Of a stretch of 64,000 nucleotides of DNA, positions 1-10,800 are shown piece by piece (the stretch's first letter is position 1; each line of letters starts with the position of its first letter). The notes under the pieces were generated by a model. It ran no database searches, was not told the DNA's origin, and saw only the letters and a list, made by a program, of their open reading frames with translations. The position numbers and the translations under genes are program-made. Origin of the DNA: Brachionus manjavacas (Eukaryota > Rotifera > Eurotatoria > Ploima > Brachionidae); contig JAHQIY010000022.1 in assembly GCA_019054805.1 (NCBI GenBank), positions 868,001-932,000 of the forward strand. The letters are read 5' to 3'.

Positions 1-1522
1 TGTTCGAGGAGCTATTTACATTTGTTTGTTTGTTCGAGGACGACGACGGACTTGTTGCTGTTGTTGCTGTTGTTGTTGCTGCGGCTGTTGAAGGTGTTGG
101 TGTCGGTGTCGGTGTTGTTGGTGTTTTGTTGACCAAGCTGGCCCATGTGTTCGAAGGCGGTTGAGTGGTGGTGGTGGTAGTGGTGGTGGCGGCGTTGGTG
201 TGTATGCTCGTGTTTGTGTTGATGGTGGCGTTGTCGGCTTTGCAAGGTCGTTCGAGAATTTTGATGGTGTTCTCTTGTTTTGTCTGATGCTGCTTGGGCT
301 GCTGATACTTGGAGCTAGTCGACCATTGAACAGATATCTTGTAGCCTTTGTACTGAGTGCCTTTGAGCGCATTTAGTGCCTTTTCGGCCTCGCCATACGA
401 GCCAAAGTGCACAAACGCGTACTGATTCCACATGATGGTGCATTCGAGCACTTGGCCGTACTGATTGAACAATTGCTTCATTTCTTCTTGGTCCATGTCG
501 TCGGGAAAATTGGTCACGTAGAGTTTGGTGCGGCAACTGATGGTGGTGGCAGCGGCGGAGAGGTTTGAGGCGGCGGCGGCGGCACTCGTCGTCGCCATTT
601 CGTCGTGTCGGCTCATCTCGTCGTCGTTCAAGTCGTCGCTGTACTCGTAGTTGTAGTCGCAGCAGTTGTCGTCCAGCGTGTCTTCGCTGCTGCGGCAATT
701 GCTGGCCGTGGCACTGGTCGAGGTCGAGTGCGACTTGAATTTGCTTCGCGAGTACTGCACAAGCAGATTGGTGTTCGAGTTCAACAAGGGCTGGTTGTTG
801 GTGGACTGGAGAGCGAGACGGGCGTCCAGCGGCGATTTGAAGTGAACAAACGCGTACGAGTCGTGCAGTATGAGACATTCGACAATGTCGCCGTACTGAA
901 CGAATATGTCGCGAATTTGTTGGACTGTGCACGTCTCGGGAAAATTGCGTACGTGAACTATTTTGGGTATGTCGAAGGGCAGGTCGAACGGTGACGGCTC
1001 GTCGTGCTCGCCAATCTCGCTTAGTACCAGATTGAGGCTGTTGAGCAGTTGGTGCGTGTTTTGCAGGTGGCTTTGGCTCTTTTTGCTCGTGGCCAAGTGA
1101 ACGGTCAACTTGCGGCCGAATACCTTGAGGCCGTTGGCGTTTTTGAACGCGGCCAGCGACGATTTCACGCTAGTGAACAAAATGTACGCGTAGTAGTCTT
1201 TTTTGAGCGTGCACTCGACCACTTGGCCGTACTGGGCGAACAGCTCCTGGATTTGCCGCTGGCTGCACGAGAACGCAAAGTTGGTCACGTACAATTTGGT
1301 CGGTATGTAGGACTGGTTGGGCGCTTGGCTCACGGCCGTCTCCGCTGTCAGAGTGTGCGAGCAGGCGGACGACGACGACGATGACGACGACGAAGAAGAC
1401 GAAGAAGAGTTTGACGAAGACGACGACGGTGTTGGTTGCGGTGGTGGTGGTGGTGGTATTGCTGTTTGCATTTGTTGTGATCGTGGCGGCGATTTATGAT
1501 TATGACTAGTCTTCATAATCAT
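1..1522 (-). CDS. Three-RRM RNA-binding protein, RBM4/Lark-like (3' end beyond window)
   Basis: One uninterrupted frame runs from ATG 1522-1520 to the left edge (507 codons, no stop seen). The in-frame stop TGA at 1549-1547 upstream supports this start. Seen: an N-terminal Pro run and a long Ser run (residues about 23-60), then three RRMs starting near residues 76, 187 and 333. Each has an RNP2 (LYVTNF, VHVRNF, LYVTNF) and an RNP1 (YAYILF, YAFVHF, YAFVHF), and all share the Y-G-x-x-x-E-C pattern of the RBM4/Lark/RBM14 group. After RRM3 comes a Thr/Pro- and Ser/Asn-rich tail with Gln- and Asn-containing repeats. Family knowledge: such proteins bind RNA and act in splicing or translation. No introns are visible. 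Codon use is far richer in G and C than the surroundings. The exact orthologue is unclear because three RRMs is one more than RBM4. Confidence 0.85.
   Translation of the reverse strand, partial: MIMKTSHNHKSPPRSQQMQTAIPPPPPPQPTPSSSSSNSSSSSSSSSSSSSSACSHTLTAETAVSQAPNQSYIPTKLYVTNFAFSCSQRQIQELFAQYGQVVECTLKKDYYAYILFTSVKSSLAAFKNANGLKVFGRKLTVHLATSKKSQSHLQNTHQLLNSLNLVLSEIGEHDEPSPFDLPFDIPKIVHVRNFPETCTVQQIRDIFVQYGDIVECLILHDSYAFVHFKSPLDARLALQSTNNQPLLNSNTNLLVQYSRSKFKSHSTSTSATASNCRSSEDTLDDNCCDYNYEYSDDLNDDEMSRHDEMATTSAAAAASNLSAAATTISCRTKLYVTNFPDDMDQEEMKQLFNQYGQVLECTIMWNQYAFVHFGSYGEAEKALNALKGTQYKGYKISVQWSTSSKYQQPKQHQTKQENTIKILERPCKADNATINTNTSIHTNAATTTTTTTTQPPSNTWASLVNKTPTTPTPTPTPSTAAATTTATTATSPSSSSNKQTNVNSSSN
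1361..1460. repeat. Coding microsatellites (GAC/GAA and GGT runs)
   Basis: Triplet runs that encode the polyserine tract (about 1369-1420) and a short polyproline tract (about 1438-1458) on the minus strand. They keep frame in the RRM gene. Confidence 0.8.
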
Positions 1523-3358
1523 GCTGTGTGCGGGTTCCTCTGATGCTCAATCGGCTAACCTTTTGTTTTAATCTGCTCGGTCTCTTTTTTTCGATTCTTT
1601 CTAGTGACGTTTTTATTTGTTTTTTGTCGCACTTTTCGGCTTATTTCACTCTCTCTCAGTATATGCTTGCTTTTTTGTTTTGGTTTTTTTTTTAGACAAC
1701 AAAAAAATTTTTCATTTCACTTTGTTTGACCTAAAAATAAAAAAGAATAGAAGAAATACATCAAAATTGTTGAATTAAGTAATGTAGAAATTTTTGTTGT
1801 GAAAAAAAATGAACGATGAAGTGGAGAACATGGAGATGGTGGTGGTGGTGGTGGTGATGACGATGATGATGATGATTATATTAGTTGAAAATGGTGGTGA
1901 CGGTGGGCATGGTGGTGGTCTAGCAAGGGTATGAATGCAAAAGCGTGGATTGCGAGCATAAATTAAATAGGCCTCACGCGTCCTCTTCTAACAGCACACT
2001 CTCTATTCAAATTGATTTTTATGATTGATCGAAAAAAGAACAAAAAAAAACGGAGAGAGAGAAAAATTATTTCTTTTTTTATTTTTGCAAATACGTAAAA
2101 TAAAAATTATAGAAAAAATGAAATAAAGTATGTGAGATTTTAGAGCAAGGCGGAGATGTGGCGTGAGTCTGGTCGCCATTAGCATAATTTATTTAGAATA
2201 AATAATATGCGAATCCATTTTGGCTTAATAATTAATTTAGAATTTTGCTTGTTGTCTTTCTTGCTTTCTTCTTTTTGTTGTTGTTGTTGTTGCATATCGA
2301 TCCGGAATTTATTATTCTAATTTATTTCTATCTACACATGCTTAATGTAACTCTTCTTTTTAATTTTTTTTCTCTAATTCACTTCTAAAATCAGTCACGT
2401 GATCACACTTTCATGAATCACATTCTGCTTTTTAACCTCTCAAATTGAATCATTTAGTGTATCTTCAATTATTGTCCTAAAAAACAATTACCTGATAAAC
2501 AAGTCGTGTGTTCCAAGCACTTTTTAAAATAAATCAAATTATTTTAAAATTAAAAAAAAGTACTTAAAGCAAAATAGGAGGAAAAAATGGCAAATATAAA
2601 AGAATAACTCAGCAAAATATTATTAAATTTTTAATTTCTATTCAAAATTTAATCGAATTAAAAATCATACTAAAGCTTTGTATCGTTTATTTTTGACCAC
2701 AACAACAATGTTAAAATTTAATTTATCTTTTAAAGAATTTTTTTTTATTATTCATAAGAAATTATTTTTGTTCGATTTATTCAATTAAAGTAATTGTTTG
2801 AAAAAAATTAAAATTCCATTTTTATGCTCATTTGAGCATATTTTTAGCATTTTAAATTCTTATACACTCCTGGTGTTCTGTATCTCTTTGACACAAAGCT
2901 CAAACAAATTCAACCCGAATTTTTATTTGAAGATTTTTTTAAAAAAATTTGAACTTTTTTCTATTGCTGGATTATTCTCTGATTAATTTTCTCATAGATT
3001 ACAAAGGCTTTCATTCAATTTTGTTCTCATAGCCTGGATTAGTGAAAACTCAACGATTAACTTAAGCAAGAAAAAGTTTTATGTTTTACTTAGGCATAAA
3101 TTCTAAGGGATGTCAGGTTTTCAACTGGATAATCATTAATTTTGTGCTTAATTTTTGAATGCTAGTCAGATATTAATGTATATGCTTAAATTTGTTCCGT
3201 TTCAAAAAAAAATATGAGTCGCACAAAACACCCATTTCTCTTGTTTTAAACAGAAGACAAAAAAATACACAATATGCATTCTCGAATTCAAATCAAGTAC
3301 ATTGAACCAAATATTTTTCCAAAATGCTTCCTGTGCCATTTTAGTCTGCGGATTTATA
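1523..3358. other. 5' flank of the RRM gene and spacer
   Basis: AT-rich with no supportable coding region. It holds a GGT/GAT microsatellite at about 1838-1876 and a TTG run at about 2275-2294. The 5' UTR and promoter of the minus-strand RRM gene should lie in its first part, but I see no decisive core promoter element. Confidence 0.5.
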
Positions 3359-3480
3359 ATGTGCCCTGGAATACAAAATAAGTATTTTTGAAAAATAATA
3401 CTTCAAAAAAATACATGAAAATAAATTAAAGAATAAAGAAAAAATGGCTAAAAAAAATCATTTTGTATTCCAGGGTACAT
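3359..3480. mobile_element. 122-bp mini-MITE with near-perfect terminal inverted repeats
   Basis: The outer 22 bases are inverted copies: the left end reads ATGTGCCCTGGAATACAAAA and the right end is its reverse complement with a single change. The interior is AT-rich and non-coding. No clear target-site duplication is visible outside the repeats. Confidence 0.6.
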
Positions 3481-3544
3481 AGAGAATATGTAAATTCATA
3501 TTTAGAGAATAATCGTAAAAGATCTGAAACAGCTGAATCTCATA

Positions 3545-3620
3545 TGACGTCAAGGTGAGTTTACGCCAACAAAAGAGCATAAAAGCGCGCGAGTGCCAGC
3601 GTCTTATGCATTCAAGCCAT
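3545..3620 (+). promoter_or_regulatory. Candidate core promoter: CRE palindrome plus TATA-like box
   Basis: The perfect cAMP-response element TGACGTCA lies at 3545-3552. About 27 bp downstream is CATAAAAG at 3578-3585, followed by a short GC-rich stretch, unusual in this AT-rich spacer. No coding region follows that I can support. It may drive a non-coding transcript, belong to a transposon, or be chance. Confidence 0.25.
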
Positions 3621-3809
3621 TTATCAATTAGATATTGAAGAGTAGCAGGAATTCAATTTTAATTTTTAATCTTTAGCTTAAGACACTTGAGTGAAAAAAC
3701 TACTCTAAACTAGAACAAATTAATGAGAAATGACGATCAGGCTATGAAATTAAATGAACAACTTAAATCTAATTCTATTAAGAAGTCTGCAAATATAATT
3801 TTTTTTATA

Positions 3810-4115
3810 AATTTACAAAGAAGGTTTCGAATCGAGATATATTGAATATCCAATTCCATTGTGTAATTTCTACCTTACTATTTCCTCCTTTTTTCCTGAA
3901 ACCTGAACTATGTAAACATTTGCCACATGTAACAATCTATGTCTTCTAAACTTCCATTTTTTTTTTTGTTGGCTTATTTACTTTATTTTGATTTTTTTTT
4001 ATCTCATTTTATTAACTTTAATTTTATTTTTTATTTTGTTTTTGATTTTTTTAATTTATTCTGAAGGAGCCCTAGCTCGGTACAGAAAACAAATAAATAA
4101 AATAAATAATAAATT
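3810..4115 (+). mobile_element. LINE family A (jockey-like), 3' end fragment
   Basis: The start corresponds to the last residues of the reverse-transcriptase ORF (R-Y-I-E-Y-P-x-P-L-C-N), as in the longer copies at 9580-10800 and 48534-49109. It continues through the 3' UTR to the family's diagnostic end: GAAGGAGC, then CTCGGTACAG, then AAATAAATAAA. The 5' part is missing. Confidence 0.75.
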
Positions 4116-4209
4116 TGGTATCTTTAACTTTTTTAGTTATTTTTAAAAAAGTTAAATTAACTTTTTGTTTTAGCTCGTTAATAAGGCGTTGAGTATATAG
4201 TCGGAAATT

Positions 4210-4485
4210 GGCTTTTTTATCGAATCAAGATATATTGAATACCCAGCTTCATTGTATGATTGCTACTTTACTATTTCCTCTTTTTTCCTGAAGCCTCAAT
4301 TATGTAAACATGTGTCACATGTAGCAGCCTATTTCAACATATTTTTTTAACTTTCTTTACATTTTTTTTGCTTATTAAATTTAATTTAATTTTTATTTTT
4401 TGTTTTTTATAATTTATTCTGAAGGAGCTCTAGCTCGGTACAGAAAACAAATAAATAAAAAATATAATAATTTTTCAATAAATTA
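4210..4485 (+). mobile_element. LINE family A, second 3' end fragment
   Basis: Same order of ORF end, 3' UTR and CTCGGTACAG/AAATAAATAAA tail as the copy about 400 bp upstream, and in the same orientation. The two are separate 5'-truncated insertions or a tandem duplicate. Confidence 0.75.
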
Positions 4486-4669
4486 TACAACAAATTATAA
4501 ACGAATAATCAAAAAATTAAAAAAATTATTTTGCTAGAACAATCAACAAATATTCATATGGCTAAAAACAATCAATTTTATCTTTTCTATTAATTTTTCT
4601 TGTGAAATTCAGTTTATAAAAACAAAAAAAAAAGATAGAAAATGTGAAGACTTTTTTTTAGTTCCATAC

Positions 4670-4800
4670 TAGTTCTATGACTAATATGGTGCTACATACA
4701 TAGGTGTATCGACTGTCAAAGCTTGATTATGATATGCAAAACCTGTGCAAAATGCACTGTGTTCGAATATTTTCGAATTTAATCTCAGTTTTACCATTCG
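4670..4800. repeat. Solo arm of a foldback element
   Basis: Read on the minus strand, this matches one arm of the foldback at 8870-9072. Shared blocks include AGTGCATTTTGCA, a diverged gap, and the outer AGTTCTATGA/AGTTCTGTGA block. Only one arm is present. Confidence 0.4.
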
Positions 4801-5275
4801 AAAGATGACACTTATTTCTATAAGAATCTTTTTACCAATTCGAAAAGTTCAATAATATAAAAGCAAATTTAGTAATTTTTAAAAAAATTTATTTACAAAT
4901 AACTTAAATATTAAAAATATTTGTAATTGAAAAAATTAAAATAATAGTTCATCGAAATTGTTTATAAATTGAGGTTTGTACCATAATCTCCTCATAAAGT
5001 TGTATCTTTATAAATTTTCTAAATTCCAAATTTCACCACCTTTAAAACAAGGATCTGTTTAAAATTTAATCGCTTACTTTTTAATTGTAATTCGTTCATA
5101 TCCATTTTTCACCATATTTTTTTTTACAATACCTGTAAATAGAGAATAAAATAAAGTATTTTCTATTTCCTTAAAATAAAAAAATTTGTATTGCAACACT
5201 AGTAAATCCAATTAATAAATTTTTTTAATCTTGCCGTGGATATATTTAACAGAAGTGCTTAGGCGATAATACTAT

Positions 5276-6483
5276 TAGTGTTGGGATCTGTACAAGTGGA
5301 CACTTAAGCGGACACTTTACCGGCCAAAATTTTCAGAAACCGTTACCGTATCCACATTAGCAGTACCTTTAAGCGGGCGGTCACTAATTTTTTTGTAAAA
5401 TTTTGAAAAATAAGAAAAAATCTTAAAAAACTTTTTAAAATAAGTAAAGAAAATTTTTTTTTATTTTTTTTATCATTCTAATTATTTTTTTTTAAATTAA
5501 AAACATTATTTCGAAAAAATTTCTATTTAAGTGGAGCTGTACAACAGGTCAAGGTCCGAGCCAATCCGAACCACCAAAAATTTGGCCGTATTTTCGACCG
5601 CTTTAATTTTTGACAACCTAGATATAAACACTCGAAAAACAGAAGTTATGTGCATAAACTAAAAACTCAATGCACCAATTTCTGTTGGAGACGAAAATCT
5701 TAAATGCATCGACAGCTTTACATACCTAGGAAGCGTGATTAACAAAAATGGTGGCTCCGAAGAAGATATTCGAAACAGATTAACGAAGGCCAGAACTGCT
5801 TTCTTCAAATTAAGACATATGTGGAAATCGTCATTTCTTCGACTGAGGACTAAAGTACATCTTTATAGTAGTCTGGTCAAATCTGTATTGTTGTATGGAT
5901 CTGAATGCTGGAGAATGACTGACAGTGATCTTCAAAATATCGAAGTATTCTATAACAATTGCCTACGAAATTTTAAGAATCTTCTATCCGAAAATTATTA
6001 CAAATGAGGAGCTGTACAACTGATCAAGGTCCGAGCCAATCCGAATTATTATGCGCAGAAGACGACTTAAGTGGCTTGGTCATATTCTTAGAATGTCAAC
6101 AGACAGAATTTCCTAGAGTTGCACTATTTTGGACACCTCAAGGAAAGAGAAATGCTGGAAGACCAAAGTTGACCTGGAGGAGAACAGATGAAAGAGATCT
6201 GAGAGAGATGAAACTCACATGGGGACAAGCAGAAATTGTCTCTAAGGATAGGGTAGAATGGAGGGGATGTGTGGACGCCTTATGCTCCACTGAGAGTAGA
6301 AGATAGAAGAAGAAGAAGAATTTTTGACAGTCCGTATTTTATAGGCCGGTTTTTTGGCCGTCCGTATATTTTAGACCGTTTATTTAGGCGGTCCAAAAAA
6401 TAGACCGCCTAGCTGACCGGCCAAATGACCGCAAAAAACTGTTCGTGTATTGGACCGGTTTGTCATGACAGTATTCAACACTA
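5276..6483 (+). mobile_element. hAT-like non-autonomous element with a nested LINE
   Basis: The outer ends are AGTGTTG and CAACACT. The inner sequence is rich in CCGGCCAAA and GACCGCC motifs and aligns with the reverse-oriented element at 17867-18436. That copy is about 570 bp; this one is extended by an RTE-type LINE (about 5640-6318). No convincing 8-bp target duplication is visible, so the hAT assignment rests only on the end motif. Confidence 0.55.
5640..6318 (+). pseudogene. RTE-type LINE, 3' part of reverse-transcriptase ORF, broken
   Basis: Frames at 5735-6007 and 6004-6306 give the typical RTE C-terminus: Y-L-G-S-V-I-N, then V-L-L-Y-G-S-E-C-W, then R-N-A-G-R-P-K-L-T-W-R-R-T. They lie in different frames, joined across a frameshift near 6000, so the copy is dead. 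It ends in an AAGAAG run, as is usual for this clade. It sits inside a hAT-like element. A 36-bp stretch near its middle also occurs at 5532-5570. Confidence 0.75.
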
Positions 6484-6489
6484 AATTCT

Positions 6490-7594
6490 ATTTTGGCAAA
6501 TGATCAAAATTCAATTATCATTTTTTTTTAATTCGACATGAAAATACTTCTTATTACAAAAGCACTTTTATAGTTGACTTTGAATGCTTAGCTCTTCAAA
6601 ATATTTATTGATGTAGAATTATTCTTCATCTTTGGTTGTGGTTAACTATGATCTTTTTAGCATAAAAACATATCCTTGTATCACATTTTGATCATAAACT
6701 TCAATTTGCCGTTATTTTACGCAACTGTCAAACGCTAATCTCAAGTGTTCTCAATATTAATTAAAAACAAATTGTTTTGCAACTATTTTTGTAGCTCATC
6801 ATTACTCAAACGGAATATCCTTTTAAAATTTTTGATAATTTTGTTTAATTTTTTCAAACAACATAAATTAAACAAAATAATTAGCATAGTCTTTGGTTAA
6901 ATGCTATTAGTTCAAAATATTTATATTTATGTAAAACTTGGAATCAAACGTTTTTTTTTAAATCAAAAATTATATAAAAATTATTTTATATTAAATTATA
7001 ATAAAAATAATTATAATAAAATTTTATTAAAAAATTATACTAATTTTTTTTGATAATATTAAATAAATTTTACTTTCGGACTGCATGAAAAGGCATATTT
7101 TTGTGTGAAATTTCAATCTGTTTCCTAACGAGTGGCAACTATATATCTCTTGTCACCTTGATTTAAATTTCTCTATCGCCATTTTTGACCATCAAACAGA
7201 TTTTTTAAATTCTAGACAATCACTGCAAGACTCATAATATTTTGTGTTTTTCCTCATTTTCTTTTTAGTTACACTGTTTCCAAATCATTCCTCATTTGAT
7301 TCAGCTCGGTTACAATGAAGAACAATTTCGTAGCATTCTCTTTTAATTTTAACTTAGTTAAGATTAAGCAAATGATGATGATTAAACCAACAACAGTAAG
7401 CTCTTTCATATTAATCCGATTTATTGCTCATTAATTACACCATCTATTTTAGCTATTTAGTAAACTAACAAATTAATAATAAAGATCTCTAATTATAGTT
7501 TTCAATTATTCGATAAAAATTAGAAATAATAGCTCATCAATTAAAATTAATAAAAATTAAAATTAAATTTTTTATCATTTTTATTTATGAAAAC
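6490..7594. other. AT-rich spacer
   Basis: No coding region, RNA gene or clear repeat that I can support. Confidence 0.5.
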
Positions 7595-8690
7595 AGGGTA
7601 GGTCAATTAGAACACTGGCTTTGCAAGTGGAAAATAAAGATATCAATTGAAAATTCTTGTTTGGTGAGCTCTTCGAAATTTCAACTTGAAATTTGAAATA
7701 TTTGAAATAGTAAAATGCTGAAAATCCAAACCTTAGAATATATGGAAAAGAAATAAAGAAACTAGATTTCTTGGAATTAATTTTGATTCCAAATTAAATT
7801 TTAGTTCAAAAATATATAAAATTATAGAAATTTGTAATTCAATAATTGTCACTTTTCTATCCTTATTGGAAGGCGCTCATCTCCCTTTCCAGTACCCTTT
7901 TAAACAACGGCTTGGATCTGACGCAGAGTTTACTGCATCGAGTTTATCATCTCTACCGAAATTAATTACCATGTACTTTGGTAGGCATGTTTAAACCATT
8001 TTCATTAGCAAAAAGAGGGACCGGTTTCGACTGGGTAATAGGTGTAATTCAAAGCTAAATTTAATTAAAATTTTGTCAAATAAAAAATGGGGTCTTAATC
8101 ATTAAACTCTTGGAAACCTTTATAAATCTTTAATCGGGTCTATTTTGGATTATATCTTCCCTTGTCTTAACTAATTATCAGAAACTAATATTCAAGGAAT
8201 AAAAGTAATTAAAAATTCAGTAATTCTGCCTTTACTAAAACCAAAATATGATTCGAACATTTTTTTTCACGTGTCAAATCAACTTTTTAAATTGAGTGAA
8301 AGGTATGATATGGTGATACTGAGTCATTCTGTTATATTGGTTGTCAAATTGGTGGAAGAATAAAAAGCCGGCTTTAAATTAAGTTATACCGAATATCAGC
8401 AATTACCTAACTCCATTGTGTAATTGTCGATTTACAATTTTTTCTTTTTTTCCTGAAACCTCAAATATTTAAACATCGATAGCATGTAATCTTTTCCAAT
8501 TTATGTCTTTTCAACTTTTATTTTTTTAGCTTATTTACTCTATTTTGATTCTTTTTTTTTATCTCATTTTATTAACTTTAATTTTATTTTTATTTTTATT
8601 TTAATTTTTTTTTAATTTTATTTTTTAACTTATTCTGAAGGAAATTTAGCTCGGTACAGAAAACAAATAATAAATAAAATAATAACTATT
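7595..8690 (+). pseudogene. LINE family A, degenerate copy with 3' tail
   Basis: The start translates to W-L-C-K-W-K-I-K-I-S-I-E, matching the W-L-F-K-W-K-M-K-I-S-I-E region of the 9580-10800 copy. Later stretches match its N-K-K-W-G-L, I-G-S-I-L-D-Y and H-S-V-P-L-V segments, but frames are broken throughout. The 3' end at about 8630-8690 carries the GGTACAGAAAACAAATAA tail. Confidence 0.7.
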
Positions 8691-8869
8691 TGAATTAATT
8701 TTTCTCTAAAAAAGATTTGAAAATTCAAGATATGAGGTAAATCAACAGACTAGTCCATTAATCAAGAGACTGGTTAACATTTCATTTATTAAATGTATTC
8801 TTAAAATAGATAATATGTAAAAATGAAAAAATTAAATATAAAAAAAATGATCAATTTTTTTCTAAAAGT

Positions 8870-9072
8870 TTAAAATTAGTTCTGTGAATGCAAAATAGTG
8901 CAACATTCAAATTTTCATCAAATATAAAAGTCTGCTAAATTTGCAGAGTTTAGCAGAAATCAAATTTCAATATTATCGAGCGAAGTGCATTTTGCAGAGA
9001 TTTTGCACATCATTTGCAGACATTGACCGTTGATGAAACTTTGAATGTTCTATTCACAGAACTAATTTTAAG
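8870..9072. mobile_element. Foldback (hairpin) element, about 200 bp
   Basis: The two ends are inverted copies: the left starts TAAAATTAGTTCTGTGAAT and the right ends with its complement. Similarity continues inward for roughly 80 bp through CATTCAAA, TCATCAA and TGCAAA blocks. Non-coding. A related single arm lies at 4670-4800. Confidence 0.6.
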
Positions 9073-9239
9073 CCTTTACAAAAATTTATTAAATTTTTTA
9101 ACATTTTGTTATTTTGTTTTGTACTAAACTTCACATAACATATCCTCTCACTATCTATATGAATTAATTTTTATAAAAATTTTCTTCTATCTTAAAGCTT
9201 TTATTATTTCAATTTTTTTAAATTCAATTTTAAATTTAT

Positions 9240-9295
9240 ATTTTAATCAGAAGGAGCATTATCTTGGTACAGATAAAAAATAAAAAAAATTATTA
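9240..9295 (+). mobile_element. LINE family A tail fragment
   Basis: Only the terminal motif remains: CAGAAGGAGCATTATC, then TTGGTACAGATAAAAAATAA. It is the shortest recognisable copy of this LINE's 3' end here. Confidence 0.5.
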
Positions 9296-9579
9296 GCAGA
9301 AAAATGAAATTTAGTATCAGCATAAAATGTAAATCTTTTATCCATTAGACGCCTATTATTTATTTAATTAAAGTTTAAGTCCCATGGACAAATTGAAATA
9401 ATAAAAAAAAAATGGACAGTTAAATATCCATTTTACAATTAAGTAAAAAATTCAGTTTGTTATATACAAAATAATAATTAAGATTATTCAATATACAATA
9501 TTCTATTAAATAAAAATAGTATTTTATCGAGTTGCTTCATTCGAGGCACCATTCAATCAAAAGAATACTGAATTATTAT

Positions 9580-10800
9580 TTATTTGTTTATCTGTACCGA
9601 CCTAATGCTCCTTCAGAATAAAAAAAAAAATGAAATAAAATAAAGTTAAATAAGGTAAAATAGAATAAAAAAAAAAATAAATAAAAAAAAAAGGATAAAT
9701 AAGTCAAAAGAAAATTAAGAACGATATGTTTAAATAACTAGAGATAGGACATGTTTAAATATCTGATAGTTCAGGAAAAAAAGAGGAAATTGCTAGATAG
9801 CAATTACACAATGGAGTTGGATATTCGATATATCTTGATTCGAAACCTTCTCTATATTCTTCCACCAGTCTGACGACCAGTGGAACAGAATGACTCAATC
9901 CTGCCCTGACATATCTCTCACTCAACTCAAAAAGTCTATTCGAAATTGTTAGGAGATTGAGTTTATTGAAGGCCTCTTGGTGTATAATATTGGAGGGGGT
10001 ATCATATTTTAGCTTCAAAATAGATCGAACTGCTGAATTTTGAATAACTTGTATTTTTTTGATGTTAGTTTCTGAGAATGAATTTAAACAAGGAAAAGAA
10101 TAATCCAAAATTGATCCTATTAAGGATTTGTAAAGATTACCTAGTGTTTTTGGTTTTAGACCCCATTTTTTATTTGAAAGATATTTTATTAAGTTAAGCC
10201 TTGAATTACAACGCTCTTTTAATTCATCCACCATTGGGCTAAAAGAAGTTTTGAGTCTAATGTTATTCCTAAGAATTTAACTTTTTCCTCTTTATTTAAA
10301 TTACTATTATTAATTTTAAGGTCAAGATTAATTTTAACTTTAGTTTTTTTATCAAAGATCATATTACATGATTTCTCAATAGAAATTTTCATTTTCCATT
10401 TGAAAAGCCATATTTCAACTTCTTTTAGATACTTATTAATCACTTTTTCAAGATTTCCTATCTTTTTAAAAGTAAAAAAGGTAGCCAAATCATCTGCAAA
10501 AAGAAGAGAGTATTGGCAGTTTGTTTTGTTTCTTTTTGGTATATCATTTATAAAAATGCTAAAAAGAAGCGGACTAATTACTGACCCTTGTGGAACTCCT
10601 GCTTTAATAGGGTATTGATCACTTAGATGATTATTTATATTTACTTTAAAAGATCTTAATGCGTATTCAGTACAATTTATAAGAATCAGATCTTCTACTT
10701 TTGATAACTGTTTAATAAAAGAAGTTTTCTCTCTATTAAATATCTTATAAACTTTCTTTAAGTATCCAAAAACTTTTTGCATAATTGGTTATTGAAAATT
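9580..10800 (-). pseudogene. LINE family A (jockey-like), reverse transcriptase 3' half, one frameshift
   Basis: Minus-strand reading frames 10782-10219 and 10234-9755 together give the palm to C-terminus of a non-LTR reverse transcriptase: A-G-V-P-Q-G-S-V-I-S-P, the catalytic L-F-A-D-D-L, then K-F-L-G-I, then I-G-S-I-L-D-Y and the terminal E-Y-P-T-P-L-C-N. The frames change near 10225, so the ORF is interrupted. The 3' UTR and tail motif (complement of TCGGTACAG) lie at 9590-9610. The copy is 5'-truncated near 10800. Of the family A copies here, only this one keeps the catalytic F-A-D-D box. Confidence 0.85.

Noticed and set aside
315..932. 205-codon open frame on the minus strand, Arg/His-rich
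   Set aside because: It is a shifted frame of the RRM gene; the correct frame shows three RRMs with RNP motifs.
605..1384. Val-rich plus-strand frames (129 and 111 codons)
   Set aside because: Antisense shadows of the minus-strand RRM gene; no family features.
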